Notes: generated by a model from the sequence alone, not told the origin. A DNA stretch of 33,824 nt from an uncultured Hyphomicrobiales bacterium (GCA_902826255.1 CADEEC010000020.1:1-33824); one strand, 5' to 3'. Positions 25,134 to 33,798 are shown, counted from the first letter of the stretch. A program made the numbers and translations.

Positions 25134-26513
25134 TCAGCGCGACCCGAAGCGCAATGGCGCCGATGAGTCAGCCGGCGCAACACTTCGACGCCAGTCACCT
25201 GCTCCCGGCCGAATAAGGCGAATGCCCGGAACCGATGTGACGATGCCCCACGGATCAATAACGGTCCGCTGTTCGGGGCGGTTGACGCCGCAATTCCAGG
25301 ACACCTCCGCGAACTGTGGCCAGGGAGCCATGATCACAACCGCTGAGGCTTCACCGACGGCCTCGGCGGCGGACCCGGCAACCGTGACAGTGTTGCCCAG
25401 CACGGCGCTGGAAGCCGCGTTCGCGCACGGATCGTATACGGTAACCGGATATCCGGATTTGGAGAGCAGCAATGCCAGAGTTATGGCTTGGCTTTCCTCG
25501 ATGACGCTTGTCTGCGCTTTGTAAGACAGCCCGAGAATGGACACTCGCTCGCCGGGCGAGGTGGACGCTGCGACCGCCTCAGCCAGTCTTTGGATCTGGT
25601 GGTCGTTGATCTGGTCCGTAGCCTCCGCCAGGCAGCAATCGACACCGAGGGCTCTGCCCAGGGCCGCGAAGGCCTTGTTGTCGCGCGGAAAGCAAGGGCC
25701 GCCGTAGCCAACCGCGGGCTTCAGATATTTGAGACCGATCCGACTGTCCGCGCCGATGGCGCGCGTGACGACGTCGGCGTTCGCGCCGGGAAGGTGATCG
25801 CACATGTCCGCGATCATGTTGGCATACGAAATCTTGGTTGTGACGAACGTGTTCACGGAGAGCTTGCATAGCTCCGCGTTCACGAAGTTCATGCGATGGA
25901 CACTCGGTCTGCTTTCAACCGTTTGTGCGTAGATCGCTTCCAGCAAGTCACCGGCCTGCGCGTCGGATTCGCCTATCAGCAGCAAATCCGGGTTGAGTAT
26001 GTCGTGAATCACCGAGCCGAGTGCAATGAACTCTGGGCTATAGCAAAGCCCGAGGCTCTGGCCGACGCTGCGACCCGAGGCGCGCTCGAGCGCGGCTTGT
26101 ATTGCGCCTCCCGTCGCCCCTGGCATGACCGTGCTGGTCAGCACCACCAAGTGGTAGTCCTGCTTGCGCGAGAGTGCGCGGCCGATTTTCCCGATGGCGT
26201 CAACGACGTAGCGATTTGAGAACAGCCGGTCGGCCCCAGACGGCGTGGGAACGATGATGAAGCTGACGTCGCTTTGCGCGATGGCGTCATCAAAGTCGAG
26301 GGTAGCCCGCACCCGCTGCCCTGCACGTTCCAGATACTCTTGGAGCTGCGGCTCGGTGACGGGCGCGCGACCCTCGTTGAGGGTTTGGACAAACCGTTCG
26401 TTGATATCGACGCCGATGACGTTGAAACCCTTGGCGCCAAACACAGCGACCATTGGCGATCCGAGTTTGCCCAAGCCGATGACGGAAAGGCGCGGCTTGT
26501 CGACGACCTGCAT
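25134..26513 (-). CDS. nucleotide-sugar dehydrogenase (UDP-glucose/GDP-mannose dehydrogenase family)
   Basis: NAD-dependent four-electron oxidase converting a nucleotide hexose to the uronic acid, 459 residues. The Rossmann motif GLGKLG is at 13-18. PTPSG, TSTVMPGATG and the catalytic block GYGGPCFPRDN with Cys274 are present. The C-terminal domain has LGLSYKAQTSVIEESQA and VTVYDPCANA. The start at ATG 26513 has GAGGGAG about six bases upstream. Family assignment is secure. Whether the substrate is UDP-glucose, GDP-mannose or another nucleotide sugar cannot be told from sequence; the neighbouring GDP-mannose 3,5-epimerase makes a GDP-sugar possible (inference). Confidence 0.92.
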   Translation of the reverse strand: MQVVDKPRLSVIGLGKLGSPMVAVFGAKGFNVIGVDINERFVQTLNEGRAPVTEPQLQEYLERAGQRVRATLDFDDAIAQSDVSFIIVPTPSGADRLFSNRYVVDAIGKIGRALSRKQDYHLVVLTSTVMPGATGGAIQAALERASGRSVGQSLGLCYSPEFIALGSVIHDILNPDLLLIGESDAQAGDLLEAIYAQTVESRPSVHRMNFVNAELCKLSVNTFVTTKISYANMIADMCDHLPGANADVVTRAIGADSRIGLKYLKPAVGYGGPCFPRDNKAFAALGRALGVDCCLAEATDQINDHQIQRLAEAVAASTSPGERVSILGLSYKAQTSVIEESQAITLALLLSKSGYPVTVYDPCANAASSAVLGNTVTVAGSAAEAVGEASAVVIMAPWPQFAEVSWNCGVNRPEQRTVIDPWGIVTSVPGIRLIRPGAGDWRRSVAPADSSAPLRFGSR

Positions 26514-26533
26514 TGTTACTCCCTCGACTGATA

Positions 26534-27526
26534 TTACTCGGCAGCCCGCCGGACGTTGCAGCCGCGCGCACGCTCCACCTGCTGGGCGATCCAGGCGTAG
26601 GTCGGTCTCAGTCCGGCTTGGAGTGGTGCGCTAGGGGCCCACCCAAGCTTCTCGCGGATGAGTCCGTTGTGCGAGGTGCGTCCGCGGACCCCCACCGGTC
26701 CTGGAATGTGCCGGATGTCGAGCGACTTGCCGGCAATGCGCGTGATGGTGCGCGCGAGCGCGTTGATGGAGACCATTTCTTCCGAGCCGATATTCACCGG
26801 CCCTTCGAAATCCGACCGCATCAGCAGCAGCGTCGCCTTGATGCACTCGTCTACGTAGAGGAACGATCGTGTCTGCGATCCATCGCCCCAGAGTTCGATC
26901 GTTGATCCATTGCGCGCTTCTGCCACCTTTCGGCAGAGCGCAGCAGGGGCCTTTTCCTTGCCCCCAGTCCAAGTCCCTTCCGGGCCGAAGACATTGTGGT
27001 AGCGGCCGATCCGGCACTCGATCCCGTGGTTGCGCTTGAACGCGAGATACAGCCTCTCGGAGAACAGCTTCTCCCATCCATATTCGGAATCCGGAGCGGC
27101 CGGGTAAGCGGACGATTCCTTGCAATTCGGATTGTCTGGGTCCCGTTGATTGCGGGCTGGGTAGATGCAGGCGGAAGACGAGTAGAAGACACGCCCGACG
27201 TTTCGCTTGTAGCAAGCATCTACGACGTTCAAGTTGATGCTCGCGGAGTTGTGCATGATGTCGGCGTCGTTATCTCCGGTGAAGACGTACCCGGCACCAC
27301 CCATGTCGGCGGCGAGTTGGTAGACTTCGTCAAAGCGTCGATCGACAGCTGCCGTGCAGCTGGACGGGTTGCGCAGATCCGCGACGATGAAATCGTCGGC
27401 GGCGGTTTGGCCGAACTCTGGATATTTCAGGTCGACGCCGCGGACCCAGAATCTCTCGCGCTTGAGCGCTGTGACGAGGTGGGAACCAATAAATCCGCCC
27501 GCCCCACACACCAGAGCAGTCTTCAT
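26534..27526 (-). CDS. gme: GDP-mannose 3,5-epimerase
   Basis: Extended SDR enzyme of 330 residues that interconverts GDP-mannose with GDP-L-galactose and GDP-L-gulose. The NAD motif GAGGFIGSH is at 8-16. The four catalytic residues described in the plant enzyme (Cys145, Tyr174, Lys178, Lys217) all have counterparts at a constant offset of 25: Cys120 in SSSACIYP, Tyr149 and Lys153 in YGWEK, Lys192 in GGKEKAPAA. RYHNVFGPEGTW, DGSQTRSFLYVDECI, VNIGSEEMVS and HIPGPVGVRGR also match plant GME closely. ATG 27526 has GAGGG eight bases upstream. In plants it serves vitamin C and cell-wall synthesis; in this glycan cluster it probably supplies an L-sugar donor. Confidence 0.92.
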   Translation of the reverse strand: MKTALVCGAGGFIGSHLVTALKRERFWVRGVDLKYPEFGQTAADDFIVADLRNPSSCTAAVDRRFDEVYQLAADMGGAGYVFTGDNDADIMHNSASINLNVVDACYKRNVGRVFYSSSACIYPARNQRDPDNPNCKESSAYPAAPDSEYGWEKLFSERLYLAFKRNHGIECRIGRYHNVFGPEGTWTGGKEKAPAALCRKVAEARNGSTIELWGDGSQTRSFLYVDECIKATLLLMRSDFEGPVNIGSEEMVSINALARTITRIAGKSLDIRHIPGPVGVRGRTSHNGLIREKLGWAPSAPLQAGLRPTYAWIAQQVERARGCNVRRAAE

Positions 27527-27568
27527 AATCCAAGCCCTCAAATCTGCCGGAGGAAGAATCCTTATGTG

Positions 27569-28873
27569 CTACTGCAACTGCCGTTGGACCTCCGCCACGA
27601 TTGCATTTGCAAATCGCGTCATCGATCGCGTTTCGCGTGTCGCGGCCAAGTGCGCTGACATATGCTCGTAGAGCGCGGGGTCTTCTGCGAGTCGGCGAAT
27701 TGTGTTTGCCAGAGCCCTTGGCGTCACGGCGTCGGCAACCAGTCCGGTTCTTTCGTGGAGGATCTGCTCTGGAAGAGCCCCTACCGGCGTGCCGATGACC
27801 GGCATGCAGTTCCCGTAGGCGGCGGCAAGCACGCCGGATTGACTGGCTTCGATGTAGGGAAGGACGATAGCGTCATATTCGGCCAGCAGGGGCTGAATCT
27901 CGGAATCGGCGAGCCACCGATTGCGGACGTCGGCTCCAAGCTTTCGCAACCGGCTGCGCTCGCTGCGGATATCACCGGCCCCTGCGACACCGAGATGGAC
28001 GCGGATACCCTCGGCGCGGAGCAGCTCGACCGCCTGCACAAGAAGGCCTGGTCCTTTGTACTTGCTGATGCGCCCGAACAAGAGGAGCCGCAGGGGTGCG
28101 CGAGGGTCCCGCTGACGTTTCGCCTGCAACGGCCCGTAGTGGATGTCCGGGTGGAAGAGGGCCTTGATCTTGGCACGGGGTACAGCGTCGAACGCAATGA
28201 GTTTCTCGGCTACGGCACGGCTGAGGGTCACGATGCCGTCAGCCAACTGCGCTTCGCTGTTTATCCATCGGGTTAGATAGCCACGCACATCACCCGGATG
28301 ACCCCGTGCGTCATGGATAGTCGTGACGAAGCGAATGCCGAGACGTTGAATTCCGGGTCGGAGCAATGGCGTCCAGACGTGCGGCATCAGATTGACGACC
28401 GCGGCAGGCCGGGTGCATTCCAGAAAGCCAAGAAGGGCATCACGGGCCCTGAGAAAATTGGCTACGGCAGCCGGAGAGGCCGGATGGGCGAAGGTGGGCA
28501 GCTTCAAGAGGTGGGGTACGTTAGCCTCAATTCCTTTGATCATCTCATTTTGTTCAGAGAGAACGAAGGTTGCCGGCTGTGCTTGGAAGCTCCGGAGGGC
28601 CCGAGCCAGTTCGAGCGTGTAGCGACCTAGGCCGCGGCGCCCGAGGTACATAAAAACGATATGAGAGGTCGCTGAGCGCCCGGGTTGCGGGCGCAATGCG
28701 GCTGCAGACGGCTCGCAACGTCGCGCCTCGTCGGCTCGGAAGCGAAACAAAGCTGGAGCACCTAAGCCTGTCGCGTGGACGCTCGCGTGCCCGAGTGAGA
28801 AGGGGACCGTGAACGCTTGGCGCCGCCCATCGCCAAAACTTGACCACGCCCTCATACGAGGTGCGCCCCCCAT
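27569..28873 (-). CDS. glycosyltransferase family 4
   Basis: GT-B transferase, first gene of the cluster. The conserved start is HIVFMYLGRRGLGRYTLELARAL at about residue 71 of the 434-residue reading. ATIHDARGHPGDVRG-like residues, SRAVAEKLIAF, and the donor domain RLLLFGRISKYKGPGLLVQAVELL follow, with QSGVLAAAYGNCMPVIGTPVGALPE in the nucleotide-binding part. The first 70 residues are weakly conserved and the true start is unclear; ATG 28873 and ATG 28855 are both possible, and no other start precedes the core. It reads toward gme, 42 bases away. Substrates are unknown. Confidence 0.83.
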   Translation of the reverse strand: MGGAPRMRAWSSFGDGRRQAFTVPFSLGHASVHATGLGAPALFRFRADEARRCEPSAAALRPQPGRSATSHIVFMYLGRRGLGRYTLELARALRSFQAQPATFVLSEQNEMIKGIEANVPHLLKLPTFAHPASPAAVANFLRARDALLGFLECTRPAAVVNLMPHVWTPLLRPGIQRLGIRFVTTIHDARGHPGDVRGYLTRWINSEAQLADGIVTLSRAVAEKLIAFDAVPRAKIKALFHPDIHYGPLQAKRQRDPRAPLRLLLFGRISKYKGPGLLVQAVELLRAEGIRVHLGVAGAGDIRSERSRLRKLGADVRNRWLADSEIQPLLAEYDAIVLPYIEASQSGVLAAAYGNCMPVIGTPVGALPEQILHERTGLVADAVTPRALANTIRRLAEDPALYEHMSAHLAATRETRSMTRFANAIVAEVQRQLQ

Positions 28874-29202
28874 CGCACTCTATACACAATCGACAGGCCT
28901 CAGGATGATTGCCGCCGGCCGCCACCACCTTCGACTAAGCAATCCAAACAACGACAATCATACACTGTACAGGGAAGGTCAGTAAACGACTAATATCAAA
29001 TATCGGACGTATCGCATATCACGACTTCCGCAGAGCTCCCGCATTGACTACCTGAATCGAAGTGTATCGGAATCTTCCCGGTCAATGGCCAAAGGGCAGC
29101 CGCAAGCTAGGCGAGAAATGTCATTGAGAACCTATTGGAATATGCAGTTGCCGCCGTGACGTCCTAGTATGCCCGCGGGTCACCTTTGATGAGGAAGATG
29201 TC
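28874..29202. other. gene-free divergent promoter region
   Basis: About 330 bases without a gene, between the glycan cluster (minus) and the dehydrogenase operon (plus). The central part (about 28935-29050) is clearly AT-richer than its surroundings and is the likely promoter zone for both units. It holds an eight-base palindrome CTGTACAG and three ATATC copies within 30 bases (about 28993-29022), which may be operators. No standard -35/-10 pair is convincing. Confidence 0.5.
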
Positions 29203-30090
29203 ATGCGCATCGGCGTTGCAGGTGTTGGCAGGATGGGAGCGGCCATTGCGCTTCGCCTCATGGAGACAGGCCACGCGCTGACGGTCTGGAATCGCTCGGC
29301 TGAGAAGACCAAGCCGCTAGCCAATATCGGGGCACAGGTGGCCAAAAGCCCCGCGGAGTTGGCGAGCGCTGTTGAGGCGGTCATCACGATCCTCACGAAC
29401 AGTGCAGCCATGGCTGATGTTTATGATGGGCCAGCGGGGCTGCTGGCCGGCGACATCGAGGGTAAGCTCATCATAGAGATGAGTACTGTGCAGCCGCATG
29501 AAGAAGTCGCGCTGGCGGAGAAAGTGCGCGCGAGAGGTGTGGTGTTTGTCGAATGTCCGGTAGGCGGCACGGTGGGCCCGGCTCGACAAGGCAAGCTGCT
29601 CGGCGTTGCGGGCGGAACCAAGGAAGATTTCGCACGCGCAAAGCCTCTTCTCGAGCAGATGTGCCGGCGGGTAGAACACGTCGGCCCGGTCGGTGCCGGT
29701 TCGAGCATGAAGCTCGCGCTGAACCTGCCGTTGATGGTCTACTATCAGGCGCTGGGGGAATCGATCTTGCTCTGCCGCCATCTTGGTCTCGACAACAAGT
29801 GGCTGATGGAGTTCCTTTCCGACACCTCTGGGGCGCCCAATATGCTCAAGACGCGGGGACTGGCGATCGCCTCGGCGTTGGACGGCAACGACATCGGCGC
29901 CGCCAACTTCGATGTGGATCTGATCTGCAAGGACCTGCGAACCATGCTGGCGGAGGCCGGGAAGCGCGGCGCAACGCTGCCGGTGGCTCAACAGACCCTG
30001 TCGATCTACGACAAGGCCGTGGCAGACGGCTGGGGCAAGCGCGATGGCGCGTGGTTGCCCGCCTATTGGCCCACCAAATCCGGCTCTTGA
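29203..30090 (+). CDS. beta-hydroxyacid dehydrogenase, 3-hydroxyisobutyrate dehydrogenase family
   Basis: NAD(P)-dependent oxidoreductase of 295 residues. The Rossmann motif GVGRMG is at 7-12, followed by VWNRSAEK, whose Asn-Arg after the second strand favours NADP. The substrate motif CPVGGTVGPARQGKL replaces the usual APVSGG. The catalytic lysine is Lys170 in GAGSSMKLALN with Asn174. The C-terminal helical domain is complete. ATG 29203 has GAGGAAG upstream. The acyl-CoA dehydrogenase gene begins 146 bases later on the same strand. The substrate is not determined; tartronate semialdehyde, hydroxyisobutyrate or a succinate-type semialdehyde are options. Confidence 0.88.
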   Translation: MRIGVAGVGRMGAAIALRLMETGHALTVWNRSAEKTKPLANIGAQVAKSPAELASAVEAVITILTNSAAMADVYDGPAGLLAGDIEGKLIIEMSTVQPHEEVALAEKVRARGVVFVECPVGGTVGPARQGKLLGVAGGTKEDFARAKPLLEQMCRRVEHVGPVGAGSSMKLALNLPLMVYYQALGESILLCRHLGLDNKWLMEFLSDTSGAPNMLKTRGLAIASALDGNDIGAANFDVDLICKDLRTMLAEAGKRGATLPVAQQTLSIYDKAVADGWGKRDGAWLPAYWPTKSGS

Positions 30091-30236
30091 GCGTTTTTCG
30101 GCCTTTGAGTGACCGTCCATTGCCGCAAGGCTGATGTGCGACCGGCACCAGCGCGGCACGTTGTGAACTGGTGCGCGCATGTGGCAATGTCGCGCTGGTT
30201 TCCCGCGCCCTGAAAGCAAGAACAAGGACAGGCTTG

Positions 30237-31412
30237 ATGTCGAGTACCTCGCAACTGCGCAATGTAGATCCCGAAGATGAGGCGCAGTTGCTCGACACCA
30301 TCGATCGCTGGGTCGCGAAGGAGGTCAAGCCCATTGCCAAGGAATACGATCACGCCGACCGCTATCCGGCCGAGACAGTCGAGCAGATGAAGGAGCTCGG
30401 ATTGTTCGGTAGCACGATTTCGCAAGAATACGGCGGGCTCGGCTTGCCGGCAGGCACCTACGCCAAGATTGTCATGCGCATCTCGCGCGACTGGATGGCG
30501 GTGACCGGCATATTCAACTCGCACCTCATGCTGGCTCTGGCGATCGAGAAGTTCGGGACGGCTGACCAGAAGAAGCAATGGTTGCCAAAGCTGGCGACAG
30601 GCGAGGTGCGCGGCGGGCTTGCGCTGACCGAACCTGACGCCGGCACGGACCTGCAGGGGATACGCACAGTCGCCAAGCGGGATGGCGAGGGTTACGTCAT
30701 CAACGGAAGCAAGACGTGGATATCAAACAGCATCGAGGGCAACTGCGTTGCCCTTCTGGTGAAGACCGATCCTGAGGTGCAGCCGCGGCACAAGGGCATG
30801 AGCATGTTCATCGCCCCGAAAAAAGAGGGTGTCCGCGTCGGCCGCAAGCTGGAGAAGCTCGGATACAAGTCGATCGACTCCGGCGAGCTCGTCTATGAAG
30901 ACTACCGGGTTGGCAAGGATCACCTGATAGGCGGCGTCGAGGGGCAGGGCTTCTACCAGGCCACAGGCGGGTTGGAGCTTGGGCGCATCAACGTGGCGGC
31001 GCGCGGCGTCGGCGTGGCCGAGGGAGCGCTGCAACTCGCAACCGAGTATTCGCAGGTTCGCAAGACCTTCGGCAAGCCGATCTGCGAGCACCAGGCGATC
31101 CAGCTCAAGCTGGGAGAAATGGCGACGCGCGCGCGCGCGGCCCGGCTGCTGACGCTCGATGCGGCTGCAGCCTTCGATCGGGGAGAGCGCTGCGACCTGG
31201 AAGCCGGTATGGCAAAGTATTTCGCCTCTGAGGCCGCCCTCGAGAACAGCATCGAGTCGCTGCGCATCCATGGCGGCTACGGCTACTCGAAAGAGTTCGA
31301 TATCGAACGCCTCTACCGCGATGCGCCGCTGATGTGCATCGGCGAGGGCACCAATGAAATGCAGCGCATGATCATCGCCAAGCAGTGGATCAAGAGGAAC
31401 CCCGTATCATGA
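30237..31412 (+). CDS. acyl-CoA dehydrogenase
   Basis: FAD-dependent acyl-CoA dehydrogenase of 391 residues forming an alpha,beta-double bond in an acyl-CoA. The signature ALTEPDAGTDLQG begins at 129, KTWISN follows, and the C-terminal GGYGYSKEFDIERLYRDA and GEGTNEMQ contain the probable catalytic base Glu370. The N-terminal domain is standard. ATG 30237 with AAGGA at 30224-30228 is chosen over the frame start at 30171. Its stop overlaps the ATG of the CoA-transferase (ATGA), so the two act together. Chain length or substrate (straight, branched, dicarboxylic) is not clear. Confidence 0.92.
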   Translation: MSSTSQLRNVDPEDEAQLLDTIDRWVAKEVKPIAKEYDHADRYPAETVEQMKELGLFGSTISQEYGGLGLPAGTYAKIVMRISRDWMAVTGIFNSHLMLALAIEKFGTADQKKQWLPKLATGEVRGGLALTEPDAGTDLQGIRTVAKRDGEGYVINGSKTWISNSIEGNCVALLVKTDPEVQPRHKGMSMFIAPKKEGVRVGRKLEKLGYKSIDSGELVYEDYRVGKDHLIGGVEGQGFYQATGGLELGRINVAARGVGVAEGALQLATEYSQVRKTFGKPICEHQAIQLKLGEMATRARAARLLTLDAAAAFDRGERCDLEAGMAKYFASEAALENSIESLRIHGGYGYSKEFDIERLYRDAPLMCIGEGTNEMQRMIIAKQWIKRNPVS

Positions 31413-32560
31413 AGCCTCTGGAGGGTGTTCGCATCCTGACGGTCGAACAGTTCGGTGCTGGGCCATATGGATCGCTGTTTCTTTCGGACCTGGGGGCCGA
31501 GGTCATCAAGATCGAGAATGCCGAAACTAACGGCGATACGTCGCGCCATGTCGGCCCGCGCTTTCTCGGCGAGAACGACAGCGAATATTTTCAGACGCTG
31601 AACACCAACAAGAAGAGCATCACTCTCGACCTCAAGAGCAAGGCCGGTGTGGCGGCGCTCAAGCGACTGGTCGCGACGGCGGATGCCGTCATGAATAACC
31701 TTCGCGGCGACCAGCCGGAGAAGCTTGGTCTCGACTACAAGACCCTGAAAGCGGTGAACCCGGCCGTTGTCTGCCTGCACATCTCAGCATATGGCCGGGA
31801 CAACGAACGCAAGGCTTGGCCTGGGTACGACTTTCTAATGCAGGCCGAAGCTGGGCTCATGACGCTGACAGGTGAGCCGGATGGACCGCCACAGCGGTTC
31901 GGCTCCTCGATGATCGACTTCATGACGGGGATGACAGGTGCTATCGGTCTGCTCAGCTGCATCATACGCGCACGGCAGACTGGCAAGGGGTGCGATGTCG
32001 ACACCTGCCTGTTCGATGTTGCCATGCACCAGCTCTCATACCCGGGTACCTGGTACATCAACGGCGGTGCCATGCCGTCGCGGCTTGCGCGCAGCGCGCA
32101 CCAGTCGCTGACACCAGTGCAGACCGTCCAAACGAAGGACGGCTGGATTTACGTCATGTGCATGAAGGACAAGTTTTGGGAGGAGCTGGCTCGGCGCATC
32201 GGCCACCCTCAGTATCTCGAAGACCCAAGGTTCGCGACGGCGGCCGCGCGTCGTGACAACCGGGGCGCGCTGACGGATGTGCTGGACGAAGCGATGAGCC
32301 TGAAGACAACCGACGAATGGCTCGGTCTCCTGCGCGGACACTTGCCGGTTGCACCGATCTATGACGTAGCACAGGCGATCGCCAATCCGTTTGTGACCGC
32401 GGCGGCTTGCGTGCAGCCGGTTCCGCACCCGGCCAGTCCGAACTTCAAGATGCTCGCCAATCCGCTCAAGATCGATGGCCAGCGTCTGGAGCTGGTACCC
32501 TGCTCGCCTCTCGGCGCGGACAATGCAGCGTTGCTCGATGTGGAGCAAGCTGCCGAGTAG
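31409..32560 (+). CDS. CaiB/BaiF family III CoA-transferase
   Basis: Family III CoA-transferase of 383 residues moving CoA between carboxylic acids. The start PLEGVRILTVEQFGAGPYGS and SDLGAEVIKIE are typical. The catalytic aspartate is expected at Asp170 in FGSSMIDFMTG, compared with Asp169 of formyl-CoA transferase. ARQTGKGCDVDTCLFD and the C-terminal HPQYLEDPRF-like block also fit. Coupled to the acyl-CoA dehydrogenase by ATGA, it probably activates the acid that the dehydrogenase then oxidises. A dicarboxylic acid such as a glutarate or methylsuccinate analogue is a possibility, not proven. Confidence 0.92.
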   Translation: MKPLEGVRILTVEQFGAGPYGSLFLSDLGAEVIKIENAETNGDTSRHVGPRFLGENDSEYFQTLNTNKKSITLDLKSKAGVAALKRLVATADAVMNNLRGDQPEKLGLDYKTLKAVNPAVVCLHISAYGRDNERKAWPGYDFLMQAEAGLMTLTGEPDGPPQRFGSSMIDFMTGMTGAIGLLSCIIRARQTGKGCDVDTCLFDVAMHQLSYPGTWYINGGAMPSRLARSAHQSLTPVQTVQTKDGWIYVMCMKDKFWEELARRIGHPQYLEDPRFATAAARRDNRGALTDVLDEAMSLKTTDEWLGLLRGHLPVAPIYDVAQAIANPFVTAAACVQPVPHPASPNFKMLANPLKIDGQRLELVPCSPLGADNAALLDVEQAAE

Positions 32561-32658
32561 ATGCGCCAACACCCCGAGCGGTCAGAGGGCGTAAAAGCTC
32601 TATGCCGCGGGCCTGCTCGTGCTAGGCTTCGATCCGCGAAGCTTTGAGGAGATAGCCC

Positions 32659-32937
32659 ATGGAAGCAATTCTTGCGCAACTGATCGGTGGTCTCGCGGGT
32701 GGTGCAGCCGGCGGCAAGATCGTCAAGGACAGCGATCTCGGCAACCTGGGCAATCTCATCGCCGGCGCAGTCGGAGGCGTCGGTGGCGGTAGCATCCTCG
32801 GTGCCCTGCTGGGGCTGGGCGGTGGCGGCGTCGACATCGGTGCGCTCGCGGGCCAGTTTGTCGGTGGCGGTGTCACCGGTGCGATCGTTCAGATCGTTGT
32901 CGGCCTTCTCGTCAACAAGGTCTTCAACAAGGGGTAG
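32659..32937 (+). CDS. Gly-rich small membrane protein of unknown function
   Basis: Protein of 92 residues made almost wholly of Gly, Ala, Leu, Ile and Val with short repeats such as GGLAGGAAGGK, GAVGGVGGGS and GALLGLGGGG. The pattern suggests one or more glycine-zipper-like membrane helices. Similar unnamed proteins occur in Hyphomicrobiales. A strong ribosome site (GAGGAGA) precedes ATG 32659. The protein ends in LVNKVFNKG, a basic tail. It stands alone with its own terminator-like hairpin and is not obviously tied to its neighbours. Confidence 0.75.
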   Translation: MEAILAQLIGGLAGGAAGGKIVKDSDLGNLGNLIAGAVGGVGGGSILGALLGLGGGGVDIGALAGQFVGGGVTGAIVQIVVGLLVNKVFNKG

Positions 32938-32945
32938 CCGCTGCG

Positions 32946-32985
32946 CCGGGTTCAAAATGGGGGCAATGGTCTGCCCCCGAACCGG
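32946..32985 (+). terminator. probable transcription terminator of the Gly-rich protein gene
   Basis: A hairpin with stem GGGGGCA (32959-32965) and TGCCCCC (32972-32978), loop of six bases. Outer arms GGTTC (32949-32953) and GAACC (32979-32983) extend it, with AAAAT bulged on one side. A short TTTCT follows. It begins about ten bases after the gene's stop. Confidence 0.55.
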
Positions 32986-33094
32986 TTTCTAGCTCACGGT
33001 TCTGGGCCGGCACGCCGTGGCCGGTAGTGGCGGCCTGGCTCCGGCAACGGCGCGGGGGTGAGATTGGCGGTGGCACCACATTGGTACCGCGCTC

Positions 33095-33110
33095 GCTGAG
33101 CTTGCTCAGC
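33095..33110 (-). terminator. short hairpin at the kdpE stop codon
   Basis: GCTGAG (33095-33100), loop CTTG, CTCAGC (33105-33110): a perfect six-base-pair stem overlapping the kdpE stop on the minus strand. No T-run follows, so terminator function is weakly supported. Confidence 0.3.
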
Positions 33111-33798
33111 TCACATCGGCTACACGGTAGCCGATGCCAACCTCGGTCAGGATGAGTTTCGGGTCGTTGGGATCGACCTCGACCTTCTGCCGCAGCTGAC
33201 GCACGTAGACGCGCAGATACTGTGTGTCCTCAGTGTGCGCCGGTCCCCACACGGCCGCGAGGATCTGCCGGTGCGTGACGACTTTGCCGGCGTTGCGCGC
33301 CAGGAACGCGAGCAGGTCGAACTCCTTGCGGGTGAGCTTCACATCCTGATCGGCGCGCGTGACGCGATGCCCGGCGTAGTCTATCTCCAGGTCGCCGAGC
33401 TGCGATGCGGGTGCGCCGCTCGCCCGCTCGGAGCGATGGCGCAAGGCGGCGCGGATGCGAGCCATCAGCTCGCCGACGCCAAACGGTTTGTTGACGTAGT
33501 CGTCGGCTCCCAAATCGAACGCTTCTATCTTTTCAGCTTCCCGTTCGCGCGCCGAAAGCACGATGATGGGCACGTCGGACCACGCGCGCACTTTGCGGAT
33601 TACATCCTTGCCGTCGCCGTCTGGGAGACCGAGATCCAGAACGACAACGTCCGGCGCTCGAGCAGCAATGGCGCGCACGGCTTCGCCCATGCTGCCCGCC
33701 TCCGCGACCTCGTAGCCGCCGGCGACGAGGGCGGGCTTCAGGAAGCGAAGGATAGCCGGCTCGTCGTCCACAACGAGCACTCTGGGCGCCCCCGTCAT
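33106..33798 (-). CDS. kdpE: KdpE-type two-component response regulator
   Basis: OmpR/PhoB-family response regulator of 230 residues, most like KdpE, which activates potassium-transport kdpFABC on signals from KdpD. The receiver domain has the acidic pair Asp11-Asp12, phosphoacceptor Asp55 in LDLGLPDGDG, and Lys104 in VNKPFG. The C-terminal winged helix shows KLTRKEFDLLAFLARNAGKVVTHRQIL, TQYLRVYVRQLRQKVE and LTEVGIGYRV. YLRVYVRQLRQK and the TEVGIGYR end favour KdpE over other OmpR relatives. ATG 33798 has GAGAGGAA about eight bases upstream. Its partner kinase and pump would lie beyond the right edge. Confidence 0.88.
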   Translation of the reverse strand: MTGAPRVLVVDDEPAILRFLKPALVAGGYEVAEAGSMGEAVRAIAARAPDVVVLDLGLPDGDGKDVIRKVRAWSDVPIIVLSAREREAEKIEAFDLGADDYVNKPFGVGELMARIRAALRHRSERASGAPASQLGDLEIDYAGHRVTRADQDVKLTRKEFDLLAFLARNAGKVVTHRQILAAVWGPAHTEDTQYLRVYVRQLRQKVEVDPNDPKLILTEVGIGYRVADVS

